Source of the DNA: Diphasiastrum complanatum
Lineage: Eukaryota > Streptophyta > Lycopodiopsida > Lycopodiales > Lycopodiaceae
Assembly: GCA_029204225.1 (NCBI GenBank)
Contig: CM055092.1
Span: 64,014,011 to 64,078,010, forward strand
DNA length: 64,000 nt
Direction: 5' to 3'
Made by a program: the position numbers and the translations under genes. Positions 47,001-59,000 of the stretch are shown in pieces (positions within the stretch are counted from its first letter, which is position 1; every line of letters begins with the position of its first letter). Under the pieces are notes generated by a model that was not told where the DNA came from, ran no database searches, and saw only the letters and a program-made list of their open reading frames with translations.

Positions 47001-50000
47001 TTCTTGCCCAGGACCTTTCCGTTAAAGTTCTTGAAATTTTATGCCTGATATAGATGTTATGTATGTTCAAAAGCATACACATATTTAGCATTATCAGTCG
47101 AAGTATTCTTAATGACATCTTAAGTCTTTGACAACTTTTTGAGAATCTAATTTAGATAGAACATTGTATGATTTGATTATATTTCATTTGTTTTCTTGTA
47201 CTTATGAATTAAAATATGTTTAATTTGTGTACTACAACCATTATTGATAATGTAATAAGAGCTAGGTCATTTGAACTGTATCTAACTTCTACTGCCATAT
47301 TTCAGGGGAAAAAACAAAGAAAAAGGACAGACCTTGTTTATCTCGTTGATCATGCTTTCATGTTAAGGTATTTTCAGACTAGAAAAGTAGATGCCTCACA
47401 ACTAACAATAGGCCAAAAAATCAGAGCATCACAAAATTTTCAATTTCCTACAAACTTCTGGAGCACTTCCTGTCCTTCGTAAAGCATCACCTTTCAGCAT
47501 CTTCGAAATTTTAAAATGCAATTGTGCTTTCTCTTCTGTGTTTGCAGTTGGATTTTTGCTTTCTTGCCCTTCAACACATCAGTTTTTGCCTACCTTACAG
47601 ATCTGTCAAAATCCTTTTGTTTGTTTCCTTCTTGATTCAAACATGTCAGATCTCTCGCCACCCTTCATCAGTTTCATATAATTTTGTTCTCATTTTGACC
47701 TGATAGAATCTTCAAAGTTTGTTTGTGTTGATTGCTTCTCTAATTTAACTTTAAAATGGGATTTTCCAAAAACCTCCAAAAATCACCCCATCAAAGGAAG
47801 CTAAGTGATTTCTTGTTATTCTTTCCTGCACTAGCTTTCCCACTGACTTATTTTTTGTATTCGTTTTCTCGCCTTGAAAATAATGATTCGCTGCCTTTCT
47901 GGGCCTCAGTAGGTCACTTTAGGCGAAGGCTTAAATAATATTGGCAGGTTTCTATGAAAATATTGGCAGGTTTCTATGATATATCTTTAAATACTTATTA
48001 CGTGTATGAAAATACAAATAATTTGCATAGCATATGATTCTCATGCATATTGAACTCATATTGCAGAGTATATTATGCAAAATTTTAATTAGCATATAAT
48101 GATCCTTTAGTGTGTAACATTTTAACCCCCCATGTGGTGTATCTGTGGGCACATACACTTCTTTTAAGGTCACAGTTCCATCTTTCAATTCTGGACCTAA
48201 AACATAATACCACATTCCTTGTGCACAGGCAAACATACTGATCGTTTATTAGTAGGATCCAATACTGGATCAAGTATGACCATGGATAAATAGGTCACCA
48301 ATTTGTAAACCAACCAAGAGATATGTTCTTGAATTGGATCAAGTATGACCATAGATAAATAGGTCACCAATTTGTAAACCAACCAAGAGATATGTTCTTG
48401 AATAGTAGCCACGCTAAGCATCTAGCCCACATTTGGTTAAGTGTTTTGCCAATTGTGACTTTTGACAAGACCCTCTTTAGCGAACAGTTAGAGACAAAGG
48501 TTCAGGATGACTATCATGGACCTAGTGACACGTGCCAAAGTTGACAGAATGTGACAAACAGTTTTGGTACACTAAATTAGTGTTATGATTACTAAGCTGC
48601 CAAACTCCAAGCATGAGTGCACTCTGCATTACCTATAATTTACCTGTCCAGGGTATGATGTGAGCCAAAATTCTCAGCTTCAAATATCAAAATGATATAC
48701 TTGACCTGAACTTATACTTTTGAGGTCAAACCAGAAGTTTTAAAAAGCAATGCTCAAAGTAACGTGCAAGATTTTGAAGGCTCACCTGATGTCGCTCTTT
48801 CCATTTTGGAAAAAAATCTTTTCCCAGAAGCTGAAACAGATGATCACGCATTTCATCATTCGTAACAATCAAGCACTTGTTTCTAACAGCAGCATAAAGC
48901 CAATACCTGATACCAAAGGCAAGTAAGTCATAAGTCATTTACTTTTATTCCAGAAACTGATACAGTCAAATATCTGCTTGACTTCTACTGAGCACATTTA
49001 AAAAGCTTCTTAAAAACTAAGACCAGGCCTTATGCTGCACAAAGGTACAACCCAATACAAGAAATTTGCCATTGTATGTGAGAAAAAACTGAATACCATA
49101 TGCCACTAGAAAGTCTCTACAAGGTGCAACGAAGACACTGCAACATAGAAGAACGTCCACCCAAAGCGTATAGTCCAACCATGCCATAACCACATGGTAG
49201 AACAATCACTCATATGCATCCGAGCTATGATACTAAATAGTCTCATCAAAAATGTAGAACAACTGATCAGACAGATCTTGATTCTACCAACAAAGTTACT
49301 TGACAAAGGATGAGAAAGAAACGAACGCGAACTCGAAACTTTTTTCTATTCGTGATCAACTCGAAAAGATTCGCGAAACAGTGTCTTGTGGAAGCTCGTA
49401 GCTTTCTTGCTAAGCTCGAAAGATTCGCGAACAGAATCTTGTCGCGAAATTTTTCTGCTTCTTGTTCAAGCCTCAGATGTCGCGAAATTGTCGCAAACAA
49501 TTCGCGAAATCTTCTAAACTGTTCTTCAAGCTCACCTGTCGCAAAACTATCTCGAAAAAGTTCGCGAAATATTCTAGCTTCCTTTCAAGCTCAGGAATTG
49601 TCATCTGTCACGAACGATTCGCGAATGACGAAAATGTTGCGAAGAGACAAGTGTCGCGAACAATTCGTGAAACATGAAGCTGAAACGAAGAGACAAACTG
49701 TCGCAAAATATTCGCGAACAGAATTTATTCGACTCTGAGAAACCAGAACGTTGTTGAATATCAACCGTCAAAACGATTGGATTCTGTTACAGAAGGAAAA
49801 AGGCCAAAGGACTTATCTTGTAACAATATAAATACATGTGCACTTATAGTAATAACATACTGAAGATCGGTTGGATGGCACAAACTACTCCTTGTGGAGT
49901 TACATGATGAAGAATCTTCTCATAGCGAAAGGGCTGTGGGATTTGGTAAATGGTGATGAGGAAAGGCCTCCGTCATTGGCACCTCCTACACCTCGTGGAT

Positions 50001-53000
50001 CATCATCATCAACATCATCTTCTACATCTTCGGAAGAACAAAAGAAGTGGGATACAAGGGATGCACAAGCACATTCTATGGTTGCTCTTGCTGTGAAAAG
50101 ATCTATCTTACCTCATATTAGGTCTTGTAAGACATCTAAAAGTGCGTGGGATACACTTTATACTATGTATAGAGTCAAAATTCCAGCAAGAGTGGTGTAT
50201 CTTAGAAATCAGCTTTCTTTGTTGAAGATGCAAGAAGGGGATCAAGTGACCAATCACTTGACAAAGATCAAGGATCTTCATGAGGAGCTTCTCAATATTG
50301 ATGAGATAATTGAGGATGCTCAATTTGTTTCCATTACTCTCAACTCATTACCTTCATCTTATCTTCCATTTGTTTCATCTTTGAGTTTAGGGGACAGCAA
50401 CTCTCCTTTGATGAACTTGTTTGGCTGCTTCTTCAAGAGGAGCAAACGAGGCAAAACTTTGCGGGTGACACTCAACAAGATTAAGCTTTCTTCACAAAAA
50501 ACAAGGGCAAAGGCAAGTCAAAAGAAAAGGGGAATCCTCCTTCCAAGGATGAGCAAAAGCCCGTTGGAGGTCAAAATGTCAACACTCAAAAGAAGAAAGG
50601 GAAGTGCCATTATTGCAAAAGGTATGGGCACTTCATCAAGGATTGTAAGAAGAAGCTTGCGAAAGAGGAGAGTAAAGGAATTGATACTAGTGCTTCACTT
50701 GCTACTTTGGAGCAAGAGCTTGAAGCTAATGGTGATCTCTTCAACCAACACTATGCTTTGTGTCTAATATTGCTTCTACTAGTACTACTGCATCTATGAG
50801 AAATTTCGATTCTGTTTTGCAAGTTGCTGATTTTCAGCCCATTGAATGAGTGATTGATAGTGTTGCTACTCGTCATATGACTTCTCGTAAAGAAGCATTC
50901 ACTAGATTAGTGAAAGTGCAAAATGGAAGTAAGGTACAATGTGTGGATGATGCATCTTATTCTATTCATGGAATTGGAATTGTAGCCATCATCTTGCCTA
51001 ATGGTGAAGAAAAGTACATTAAGAATGTGCTTTATGTTCCGGGAATCAAGAAGAATCTTCTTTCGGTTTCAACTATGTTGAAGCAAGGACTACTTGTTGA
51101 GTTCAAAGAAGATAAGTGTCTTGTCAAGGATCCTAAAAGATCACTCTTGATTATTGTTTCGGGAACAATGCATGCTGGCTTATTCATTATGGATACCTAT
51201 GAGCGACGAATTCCCTCTACATGTCTTGTTGCTTCTACATCACAATCATTGGAGTTGGCTGAATTGTGGCACGCAAGGTTTGGGCATCTCAACTTTGCAA
51301 GTTTGAAGAAGCTGAAGACATTTAATATGGTAGAAGACATTCCTACTATTGAGCAGCCGAAAGGGCATGTATGCGAGGGGTGCATACTTGGAAAGTTTCA
51401 AAGGAAACCTTTTCCAATTGATGGAACTATAAGGGTTCTTGATAAATTTGATTTGATTCATAGTGATGTTTGTGGTCCAATGAGGACCGAATCCATTGGA
51501 AAGTGCATCTATTTTGTGACTTTTATTGATGACTTTTCCCGTTTTACATGGATCTATCCTATGAAGGCTAAATCGAAAGTTTTTCAACGTTTCAAAGATT
51601 TTCTAGCAATGGTGGAAAATCAGTTTGGGCATTCTTTGAAGACCCTACGCACAGATCGAGGAGGGGAATACATCAAGAATACGTTCGGTGCATTTCTTAG
51701 AAAAGGGAATTCTACATGAAATGAAAACTCCCTATACGCCTCAACAAAATGGTGTTGCCGAGCGAAAGAATCGCACACTTATGGAGATGGCCCGTTGCAT
51801 GCTCAAAGCAAAGGGGCTGCCTCACAAGTTTTGGGCTGAAGTGGTTATAACGGCAGCATACATAAGCAATCGTTGTCCTACTAAAGCATTGAAAGTATAA
51901 ACGGAACGCGTTTCCAACAGACATTCCAAACACGTTCCGTTTCAGAAAGTGATCTTAAAAAAGAAAATTTGGAAAGTTTGGTATGGAAAGAAGCCTACAA
52001 TCTCTCACTTTCGCATTTTTGGTTGTATGGCTTATGCTTTTGTTCCAAATAACCTTCGTACAAAGCTTGAGGATAAAAGAGTTAAATGCATTTTTGTTGG
52101 CTATAGTAGTGAAAGCAAAGGCTATAGGCTGTTCAATTTGAGCACTAACAAGATTATTGTTAGTCGTGATGTGCATTTTGATGAAAAGAATTCATTGGAT
52201 GTGGCCCCAACTCATATCTTGAAGGGGGACAGCCCACATAGTGTGAATGTTAAAGTTCTTCCAAATTTGGTACCATCTTCTATTGCTGGAGATAAGGGGT
52301 AGCAATCAACCAGTTTCGACCTGCCCAACACCTCATCAAGTAACGTTCATCAAGAACCGCCCATTGTTGCTCATAATCAGCCTGCAGGAACTGTTGGACA
52401 GCAAGGACCAGTTTTGGAAGATCTTGGACAGCCAAGTGCGGTGTTGGAGGATCTTGGACAGCAAATTGTAAGAAGAGACATAGCTGTTGGACAGCCCAAA
52501 ACGATCCCACGGTGGCTGTTGTCGACTTTGTGGGACAGCAAAGTAAGTTCATTTTATGATGGAAAGACACGTGCCTCTACAAAATCAGTGGACTATGCTG
52601 ATTTTTCAGATTTTGCTCTTACATCTCATGGAGATGTTGCAGAAGAACCTGTTTACTATGAGCAGGCCAAGGGAGTAAAATGTTGGGAGGATGTGATGCA
52701 AGATGAGTATGACTCACTTATGAAAAACCAGATTTGGGTTCTTGTTGATCTTCCTCGTGGGAAGAAGGCAACTGGTTCTAAATGGGTATACAAAATCAAG
52801 TATAAGGCAGATGGTACCATTGAAAGGTACAAGGCAAGGCTCGTTGCCAAAGGCTATGCTCAGCAAAAGGGGATTGATTATGAGGAGACTTTTTCTCCTA
52901 CTGCTCGGATGACTACCGTGAGGGTAGTAACCTCTTTGGCTGCCCACTTTGGTTGGTGTTTGCGGCAACTTGACATAAAGACAACAATGAGGAAGTGTAC

Positions 53001-56000
53001 CTTCAACAACTTGCTGGTTTTTTGGTTGAAGGCCAAGAAGATAAAGTTTGTCTTCTCAAGAAGGCACTTTATGGACTGAAGCAAGCTCCGAGGATGTGGT
53101 ATCAAAAGATACATGCCTACTTTTGTGATCGAGGGTTTACTAATAGTCCTAGCGAATCTACTCTTTATGTCAAGCATAATTCATATTATATCGTTATTAT
53201 TTTGCTTTATGTTGATGATATTATTATTACGGGAAGTAATGAGCAGCAGATTGATGCCGTAATACTTGATCTTGGTATGGTTTTTAATATCTCATATTTA
53301 GGCCTATTGCACTTTTATCTTGGTCTTGAATTTGTACAAGAAGGGGCTGGAATTTTCATCTCTCAAAAACGCTATATTGAGCAGATTTTGAGACGGTTCA
53401 AGATGGAAGATTGCAAGCCAGTTGCTACACCTATGGAGACAGGTCTGAAATTAAGTAGTCAAGGTGATGGTGAATCATTTGACACTACTTTATATTGTCA
53501 AGCTATTGGCTGTCTCATTTACCTATGTAATTCAAGACCGGACATTTCTTATGGTGTCTCACTCATGAGTCAATTCATGCATGCCCCGATGACATCACAT
53601 TGGAAAGCGTTCAAAAGGATCTTTCGATATCTTCAAGGAACAAGAAGTCATGGACTGGTTGTTCCTGCTTGTGATGATGCATGTTTGGTTGGTTTTAGTG
53701 ACTCGGATTGGAGTGGTGATCAAGACACTAGACGCTCTACAAGTGGACATTGCTTTTTCTATGGAAATTCTGCAATTTCGTGATCAAGTAAAAAGTAGCC
53801 CACTGTTGCTACTTCTTCTAGTGAGGCAGAATATAGAGCGATATTTTCAGCCACAACAGAGTGTTTATGGCTGAGAAGACTACTTGTTGACATGAAGTTT
53901 GGCGAGCCCTCAGCCACTCTTATTTTGAGTGATAGTCAAAGTGCTATTGCCATTGCACGGAATCCTGTTTTTCATGCGAGGACGAAGCATATCGAGATCC
54001 ATTATCACTTTGTTCGGGAGAGACTTCATGATGGCGACATTTTTCTTAAATATTGTCTTACGGAGGATAATATTGCGGACCTCTTCACTAAGGCATTGCC
54101 TAGAGTCAGATTTGAAGCTTTATGCAAAGCTTTAAATTTGATACCACCACGTGTTGGTTTTGTTACATAGTGAAGATTTCAGTTTTTGCATTGTCATTTA
54201 AGGAGGGTGTTAGAAATAAATGACTATGCTAAAGTTAATCCATAGGTTACTTTGACCCAAAAGGTTGAGATTTGTGTAACCATGGGTATTTAGTTAATTA
54301 GGCCATCTTAAGTTTGTCTTAAGTTCAATTGGACCCAATTTTGGTCATGTGCTGACTCGTGGGTCCTTAGGGGCCCTATCTTGACCTTTGGGGGTGCCCT
54401 ACATTTAATAAGTGATTAACCTTAGGGTTTGGTGGAATTTGTCACATCCAGGTAGAGTGCTTAGATGCTCATTGTGTATTCCATTTTTAACAGTTTGGCT
54501 AAGCATTGCTCTCCATTGCTCTTGTTGTTGTTTTCTCTCTCTCTCTCTCTCTCTTAGAGTTGGGCGCCCAGCCTCTTCTCTCTTGTTTTCTGTGGAGATT
54601 GATTGATAACTAGATCTTGGTGACTTGACTCTTGCTTTCCTACAAGAATAAGCAAAAGAATAAGCCATCAAAAGAACGTCTCTACCTACTATTATACTAT
54701 ATTGAAACTAGGGTTGTGCCCCTAATTAAAAAAAATGAATTGCAAAAAAGGGGCAACAATTTCCTCCAAAACAGTGCGTCCCTTCGAGAGGTCCCAAATA
54801 CTCTTGAGGATACAAAATATACTTATCATGCAAATTACGCTATTGAGTCCGAAGATCTTAATGTCATATAGGCCCTAAATTGACTCAGTCCATAACTTCA
54901 GCCCAGCTACTGATTTTTTGTCCAACCACAGTACCAAACAATTTTGTGATCAAACTGCTTACCATTAGAGTTTTGTGGTTCTTAAGGTTTTGTTTGTCTC
55001 CTCCTTTGAAGCTAAGACTTACTCTATTCACTTGCCACTCCTTGCGAAAGCTTCAGATGATTGCCTTGTTCACCATATCCATTATTGTCGCCACTAAGGT
55101 CCTCCCTCTTCATTCAATTATCTCTATCAACTTGCAAGTCTCAAGCCTCTTCACTTAGCATCCCCCAAACTGGAAACATTTTTGCCCTAAGCTCCTTTCA
55201 AAACTTCTTTGGGTCAAACATCATGTCTTTGAATCACATCCATGTTTCTCTATTCAAGGCTCTGATTTTCCTGATAACTACTTTTCCCGTATTCCCTTTG
55301 TTAGTTTTCCCTCATGATCCCATTCACTCCACACCTTTCCAGCTTGCTTACAATCACCAATACACCAAAGCATAGCCTTCCTAAGTTAAATACACCAATC
55401 CTAAGAGCCAATTGGCTAGTAAGACCTACTTAAGAACAGCACACTTGCAAATAGCAGCATATTACCAAGCACCTAGCATCACTTCTCAGTCGACCAACTT
55501 CAAAAAACATCATAATACATTCAAGACTTACTTCAATAAGGGAATTATCAATTTTATCCCTTCCAATCGCACTCCTTAAAGCTCAAAAGCCTTTTTTTAT
55601 TTATTTAAAGAACTGATTTCATAATAGTGGACAGACTGATAAAAATACGATACCAACATTATGGTTTAGGAATATAGTGATCAATGTCACGTAACTACTG
55701 CACACAAGAAACTAAGGCATGATAAATCCAAAAAAATTCTGCCAAATATACCAATTGTCATCTGATCATGAAAAGTTGACCTATTAGCGGTTGTAAAAGG
55801 ATGTACTTTGACCAAATACAACTGCACTCATTAAACGTTGCAAAGCTTACCAATCATCATTAGAGCCTGTAGGTGTGGAGTAAAAAGCATCTGAATTTGA
55901 CCATTCATTTAATAGTCGTTGAGCCAAAGGACTAGTAGCTCGTGCTCCATTAGCACGTTTATGGTGCAAAATTGTAAGTGGCAATTTTCCTAACGGATGC

Positions 56001-59000
56001 TTTCGCTGTATTTCTGTCACAACCGCATTTACCTACCACCAAGCAATCATACTCAGATAAACTAACTCATTACCCTTGAACTAACATATCAATAACAGAA
56101 GACATGCATCACGAAACATATTGTTCTAATAAATATTTGAGATAAAAACTGACAATGTTATTAAACATGAATTACCTGAAAGATATTGAACCCAGCTCCT
56201 TGGAAATTCTGATTGTACATACCCACATTCGCCGCATCAACAACAAAATCGAAAGGCCCATGTTGATCTAGCCAATCCTGATGAATTAGTATTCAAAATA
56301 TGAGAAACTTGTAGAGTCACCAAACAGATACTCAAAGTTATATACATGCTTGAGGCCTCTATTGGAAAGAACAAAAGATAAACAAAGGAGCTTTATATAT
56401 GTCTCTGGTACAAAAAACAATACGTAAGATGAGAAACAACACCTCAAGAATTGTAAGTACCTCTCATAAACCAAATGGACAAGTCCCAACACTAACAATC
56501 CTACAAAATGAAAGTTGTGAACTTAAAAGCCTTGATATGGTCAATGAAATGCCAAATGTATTGAGGAACATTCAATAATTAAGCCCACATGTTGATAATT
56601 AGTGTATCGCGTGTCTAATGAGGTAAACACTCGTCTTGCCACCCCAAAACTACATAGTATCTAGAGACTAACCTCTGAACGTGTCCTATGAGGGGGGTAA
56701 AATATTGATTCTCCGTACACTTCATATGAATCGCGGGGCCAAGGTGTACTGAGTTGCATGACAACCCTATCATCCTAGATGCAAGAAGGATGATAAAGTC
56801 ATATGCTAAGTGTCAAAATTTGCCTCGACATAAAGCGTAAAAACGTAAAAACGTAATTACCAAATGTCAAAATTGTAAATTGGAAAAAAGAAAAATTATG
56901 TAATGATTGTACTAGTAAATGGATCAACCATCAGCCTATAAGACGCACTTATCGTTGCAATACAGCATTGGGTCTCAAGACGAGTATCTTAGACAAATCC
57001 CCTATAAAGGGATTGAAAAGTCCACTTGTCACATCATATGTTTGTGATCACATGAGGGATAAGATGGAAGAATGATCTTACCAACATAATTGCATAAGTG
57101 ACTACATAAGAAGCTGCATACTATAGTGTAAGATTTAGACCAAAACATGACCCCTAGCGGTGGTACTCTCTCTCAAAATGAAGAAACTCCCCCCTCATTC
57201 ATATTCAATGCCCTGGGGTGAAGTCCAGGCAAGTTCAGTTAGGTTACAAGCCTGAAGTCCCATCGAGCTTCACTCGTGCCACCCCATAGGCAGCCCAAAT
57301 GATGGTTCCTGATACACCAATATATCTTTCTTCAAACTTTGCAATATCAACCAATTTATGTGTTATGTACCATAATGGTATGACCTAAGGTGAAAACCTC
57401 GCCATCAAGCTGAATGTAGGACCGGCATTGTCAACATTTTTTAGTGCCACAAGTCAGCACCTCATATTGCCTTGTGTCACAAATACAAGTGTGGGCTGTG
57501 CTTGAGGTGGGAAAATCTCGTACTCAATGTTTTGTGCACCAATTCGAATCGGCGGTTCGAATCGGCGGTTCGAATCGGCCGATTCAACCGGTTCGAACCG
57601 GCCGATTTGAACAATTTTTCATTTCTGGGGCCAATTTGAAAAAAAAATTACACGGGAACCGATTCAAACAGGTTCCGATTCGAATTGGCCGATTCGAACT
57701 GCAATTCCTTGTTCGCATCGTCGATTCATGAAACATTGCTCGTATAGAGGTGGGAGAGCCCATTATCATCCACTTTGTGTGGGTGGATGTTACAACCACA
57801 TGTGAGAAGTGGGTGGATGTTGCAAGCACGTGTGAGCCAAGATATATCTCTAGCCTTAGAGGTGAGCACCAGAGAACCGAGTGCGATGGCCCCGATTGTC
57901 GTGGCTTGATCAAGCCAGTTGATGTCAACGGCTACAATGCACGAGGCCGATTCAGGAATGAATCTATGGATGGGTGGTAACAAAGCGTTCATCATTGTGC
58001 AATCACCGTACAAAGATTGGCTTAGCAAAATCCTAATACTAGGAGTTAAAGTTCCAAAGTGGTTAACCGAGTAAAATGAAATTCATCATTCGGCCCTTGG
58101 AAATAGGAGAAAAGTGGAACTACCTCTATTCCAAGAATATTAGCAACTACCATGTAGTGTCAAATTTATGGAAGACAAGATGATGTGCAGTTGCAAGGAT
58201 ATATTGATGCGGATTGGGCTTGAGATGCGGATGATCAAAGATCGACTACAGGTTATGTTTTTAATCTTGGATCAGGTTCTAAATCTTGGAGTTCAAAGAA
58301 ATAACCTACCATTGCATTATCATCTACAGAGGCACAAAGTACCGAGCTACTACAAGTGCAGCATGCGAGGTTATAAAGCATTCTACATGATCTTCATATG
58401 GAACAGGAAACACCTATAGTACTTTAGTGTGATAACCAAAGTTGCATCAAGTTGGCAAAGAATCCAGTTTTTCACAGCAGATCAAAACATATTCAAGTAC
58501 ATCAACATTTCATCAAAGAGAACCTTCAGAATCATTCAGTTGAGCTTATCTATTGTCCTACAGAAGAGCAAGTTGCAAGTACTTTTACTAAGGGACTTGG
58601 TAAAAATAAATTTGAGAAGTTTAGAGAACTTCTAGAAGTGATAGATAACAGAATTAACATTAAGGGGGGGTGCTAGAAATTCAACAAAGTTGGTCCGAGC
58701 CTAGTTGCTTTCAAAGTTTTAAAACCCATGTATTTTAACCTGCATCTATTCTCTCTTCACCATATATGTCAAGCACAGCATTGCCACGTCACAAGAGAGC
58801 CAAAAAGGACATGATCAATGGTTAAATGTTAAGGAGACAGTGTTAATAATTGGTAAAGTGGTTACTTGGAAGTGATTGAAATTGTTGCCACAATGTGCTC
58901 GCTCGCATGCTAGAGTAGCCAGCGACTGCTGGAATTTTTCCGTTTCTTGAGGATCAATATCAATTGTCACTAGCTGCTCGCCACAACACCCACAAAAGCC

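Larger units (their letters stand above)
44219..48785 (-). other. PRORP intron 4 (4.6 kb)
   Basis: GTGAGC...AAG borders. It contains inverted-repeat arm 2 (44590-44702) and a 69-bp tandem duplication (48266-48403). No transposon protein domain is recognisable. A short minus-strand frame near 48113-48236 (MWYYVLGPELKDGTVTLKEV) looks protein-like but matches no family I know. Confidence 0.75.
49863..54644 (+). mobile_element. 5'-truncated Ty1/copia B inside PRORP intron 3
   Basis: Gag (from its NYSLW motif), protease, integrase, RT and RNase H follow in order, then a polypurine tract and a 3' LTR. The 5' LTR, PBS, leader and first Gag residues are missing. The copy is fairly well preserved, with a YVDD RT box, but has at least four frame breaks. 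It is antisense to PRORP. Confidence 0.88.
48907..55850 (-). other. PRORP intron 3 (6.9 kb) carrying copia B
   Basis: GTAAGC...CAG borders. A plus-strand copia and the U3-like DNA before it (49.3-54.6 kb) fill most of it. About 54645-55845 has no recognised feature. Confidence 0.85.
56278..58865 (-). other. PRORP intron 1 (2.6 kb)
   Basis: GTAACC...CAG borders. It contains an LTR-like family C repeat with a nested MITE and a copia RNase H scrap, both on the plus strand. The segment 56280-57350 shows no recognisable feature. Confidence 0.85.

Noticed and set aside
47952-48273. Minus-strand frame containing MWYYVLGPELKDGTVTLKEV as an extra PRORP exon
   Set aside because: Exons 4 and 5 join in frame without it and it matches no segment of PRORP; kept only as a note in intron 4.
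54880-55375. Plus-strand open frames in intron 3 as a separate gene
   Set aside because: Overlapping frames in different phases, low-complexity Leu/Ser/Phe composition and no motif.
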